NCBI GenBank assembly: GCA_017610525.1
Contig: JAFCBW010000015.1
Coordinates: 1-12,199 of the forward strand
Source of the DNA: Candidatus Nanohalarchaeota archaeon
GTDB lineage: Archaea > EX4484-52 > B79-G9
Direction: 5' to 3'
Length of the DNA stretch: 12,199 bases
How positions within the stretch are numbered: position 1 is the stretch's first letter; the number at the start of each line of letters is the position of its first letter. The translations under genes were made by a program, and so were the position numbers. The notes beneath the pieces are model-generated. The model did no database searches. It was not told the DNA's origin and saw only the letters and a list, made by a program, of their open reading frames with translations. This document shows positions 11,861 to 12,199 of this stretch, in pieces.

Positions 11861-12199
11861 ATGATTGAACCAGAAGATTTTATGAAATTCTCAAAAACAT
11901 TGCTTCGCCACGACTTTGAGCCAAAAGAGACAGTCCACAGGACAATTATAGGGCGTGCTTATTATTCTGCATTCTTATTTACAAGAGAACGATTAAAAGA
12001 AGGCAGAGGTATTGGTTTCTCAGGCCCTGCAAAAGAACATGCAGAAGTTATTTCAGAACTAAGGAACTCGATGAAAGATGATTTCAGATTTTGCAGTGAT
12101 ATGCTCGATGCACTAAGGGACGAAAGAAACAGGTGCGATTATACAATCAATTGTGATATTTCTAAAGAAGATGTAAATGATAATCTGGACCAAGCAAAA
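11861..12199 (+). CDS. HEPN-type domain protein, C-terminally cut by the window end
   Basis: The 113 residues visible have the look of a four-helix HEPN domain. The core helix HRTIIGRAYYSAFLFTRERL (26-45) has the typical R-AYYSAF pattern, and the third conserved region ALRDERNRCDYTIN (84-97) matches the RNxxDY variant. Many HEPN toxins are RNases with an R-x4-6-H motif. Here the position has R89-N90 followed by D93-Y94 and no histidine, so classical RNase activity is doubtful. The ATG follows the previous stop by 6 bp, with GTGAT upstream. The reading frame is still open at the last base. The pair with the preceding gene is reminiscent of HEPN-based toxin-antitoxin loci, with a different partner. 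Confidence 0.72.
   Translation, partial: MIEPEDFMKFSKTLLRHDFEPKETVHRTIIGRAYYSAFLFTRERLKEGRGIGFSGPAKEHAEVISELRNSMKDDFRFCSDMLDALRDERNRCDYTINCDISKEDVNDNLDQAK

Overview
The window looks like a chromosomal segment of an archaeon, probably euryarchaeal or an uncultured relative. The evidence is an archaeal-type SRP (7S) RNA, an FtsZ with an archaeal-style N-terminus, a lone gatC, a MoeA fused to a periplasmic-binding-like domain (an architecture I know from archaea), a membrane-anchored Lon-type protease without an ATPase, and TATA boxes about 25-27 bp before likely transcript starts, several of them giving nearly leaderless mRNAs. I cannot assign a genus from the sequence alone.

Layout. Positions 1-600 hold a small unrecognised + strand gene (55-294) facing an orphan HicB-like antitoxin gene (316-522, -). 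From 5948 down to 624 runs a tightly packed minus-strand molybdenum cofactor operon, in transcription order: ModE-type regulator, moaA, moaC, moaB, moeA, moeA-PBP fusion. Neighbouring genes overlap or are a few bases apart, and most Shine-Dalgarno sites lie inside the end of the preceding gene. MoaA and MoaC make the pterin precursor, MoaB adenylylates molybdopterin, and the two MoeA paralogues insert the metal. MoaD, MoaE and sulfur-transfer genes are not in the window. A structured 360-bp spacer separates this operon from ftsZ (6311-7408, -).

The centre (7409-8033) is a 625-bp gene-free region. It carries a chain of inverted repeats with GCC(C/T) loops and a T10 tract, an AT-rich stretch, and four copies of a dyad close to TTCCTGTGGAA. 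That dyad differs by one base from the core I recall for archaeal origin recognition boxes. All genes from 316 to 7408 point left and all from 8034 to the end point right, so the direction of transcription switches exactly here. A replication origin is the most interesting reading; a regulatory region is the alternative.

To the right, on the + strand: gatC (tRNA-dependent amidotransferase subunit C), SRP RNA (about 8378-8655), a Nudix-like protein (9012-10031), a membrane-anchored Lon-like serine protease (10100-10906), a small acidic unknown (11127-11321), and a two-gene pair of an unknown 141-residue protein and a HEPN-type protein cut by the window end. The pair resembles a toxin-antitoxin-like module.
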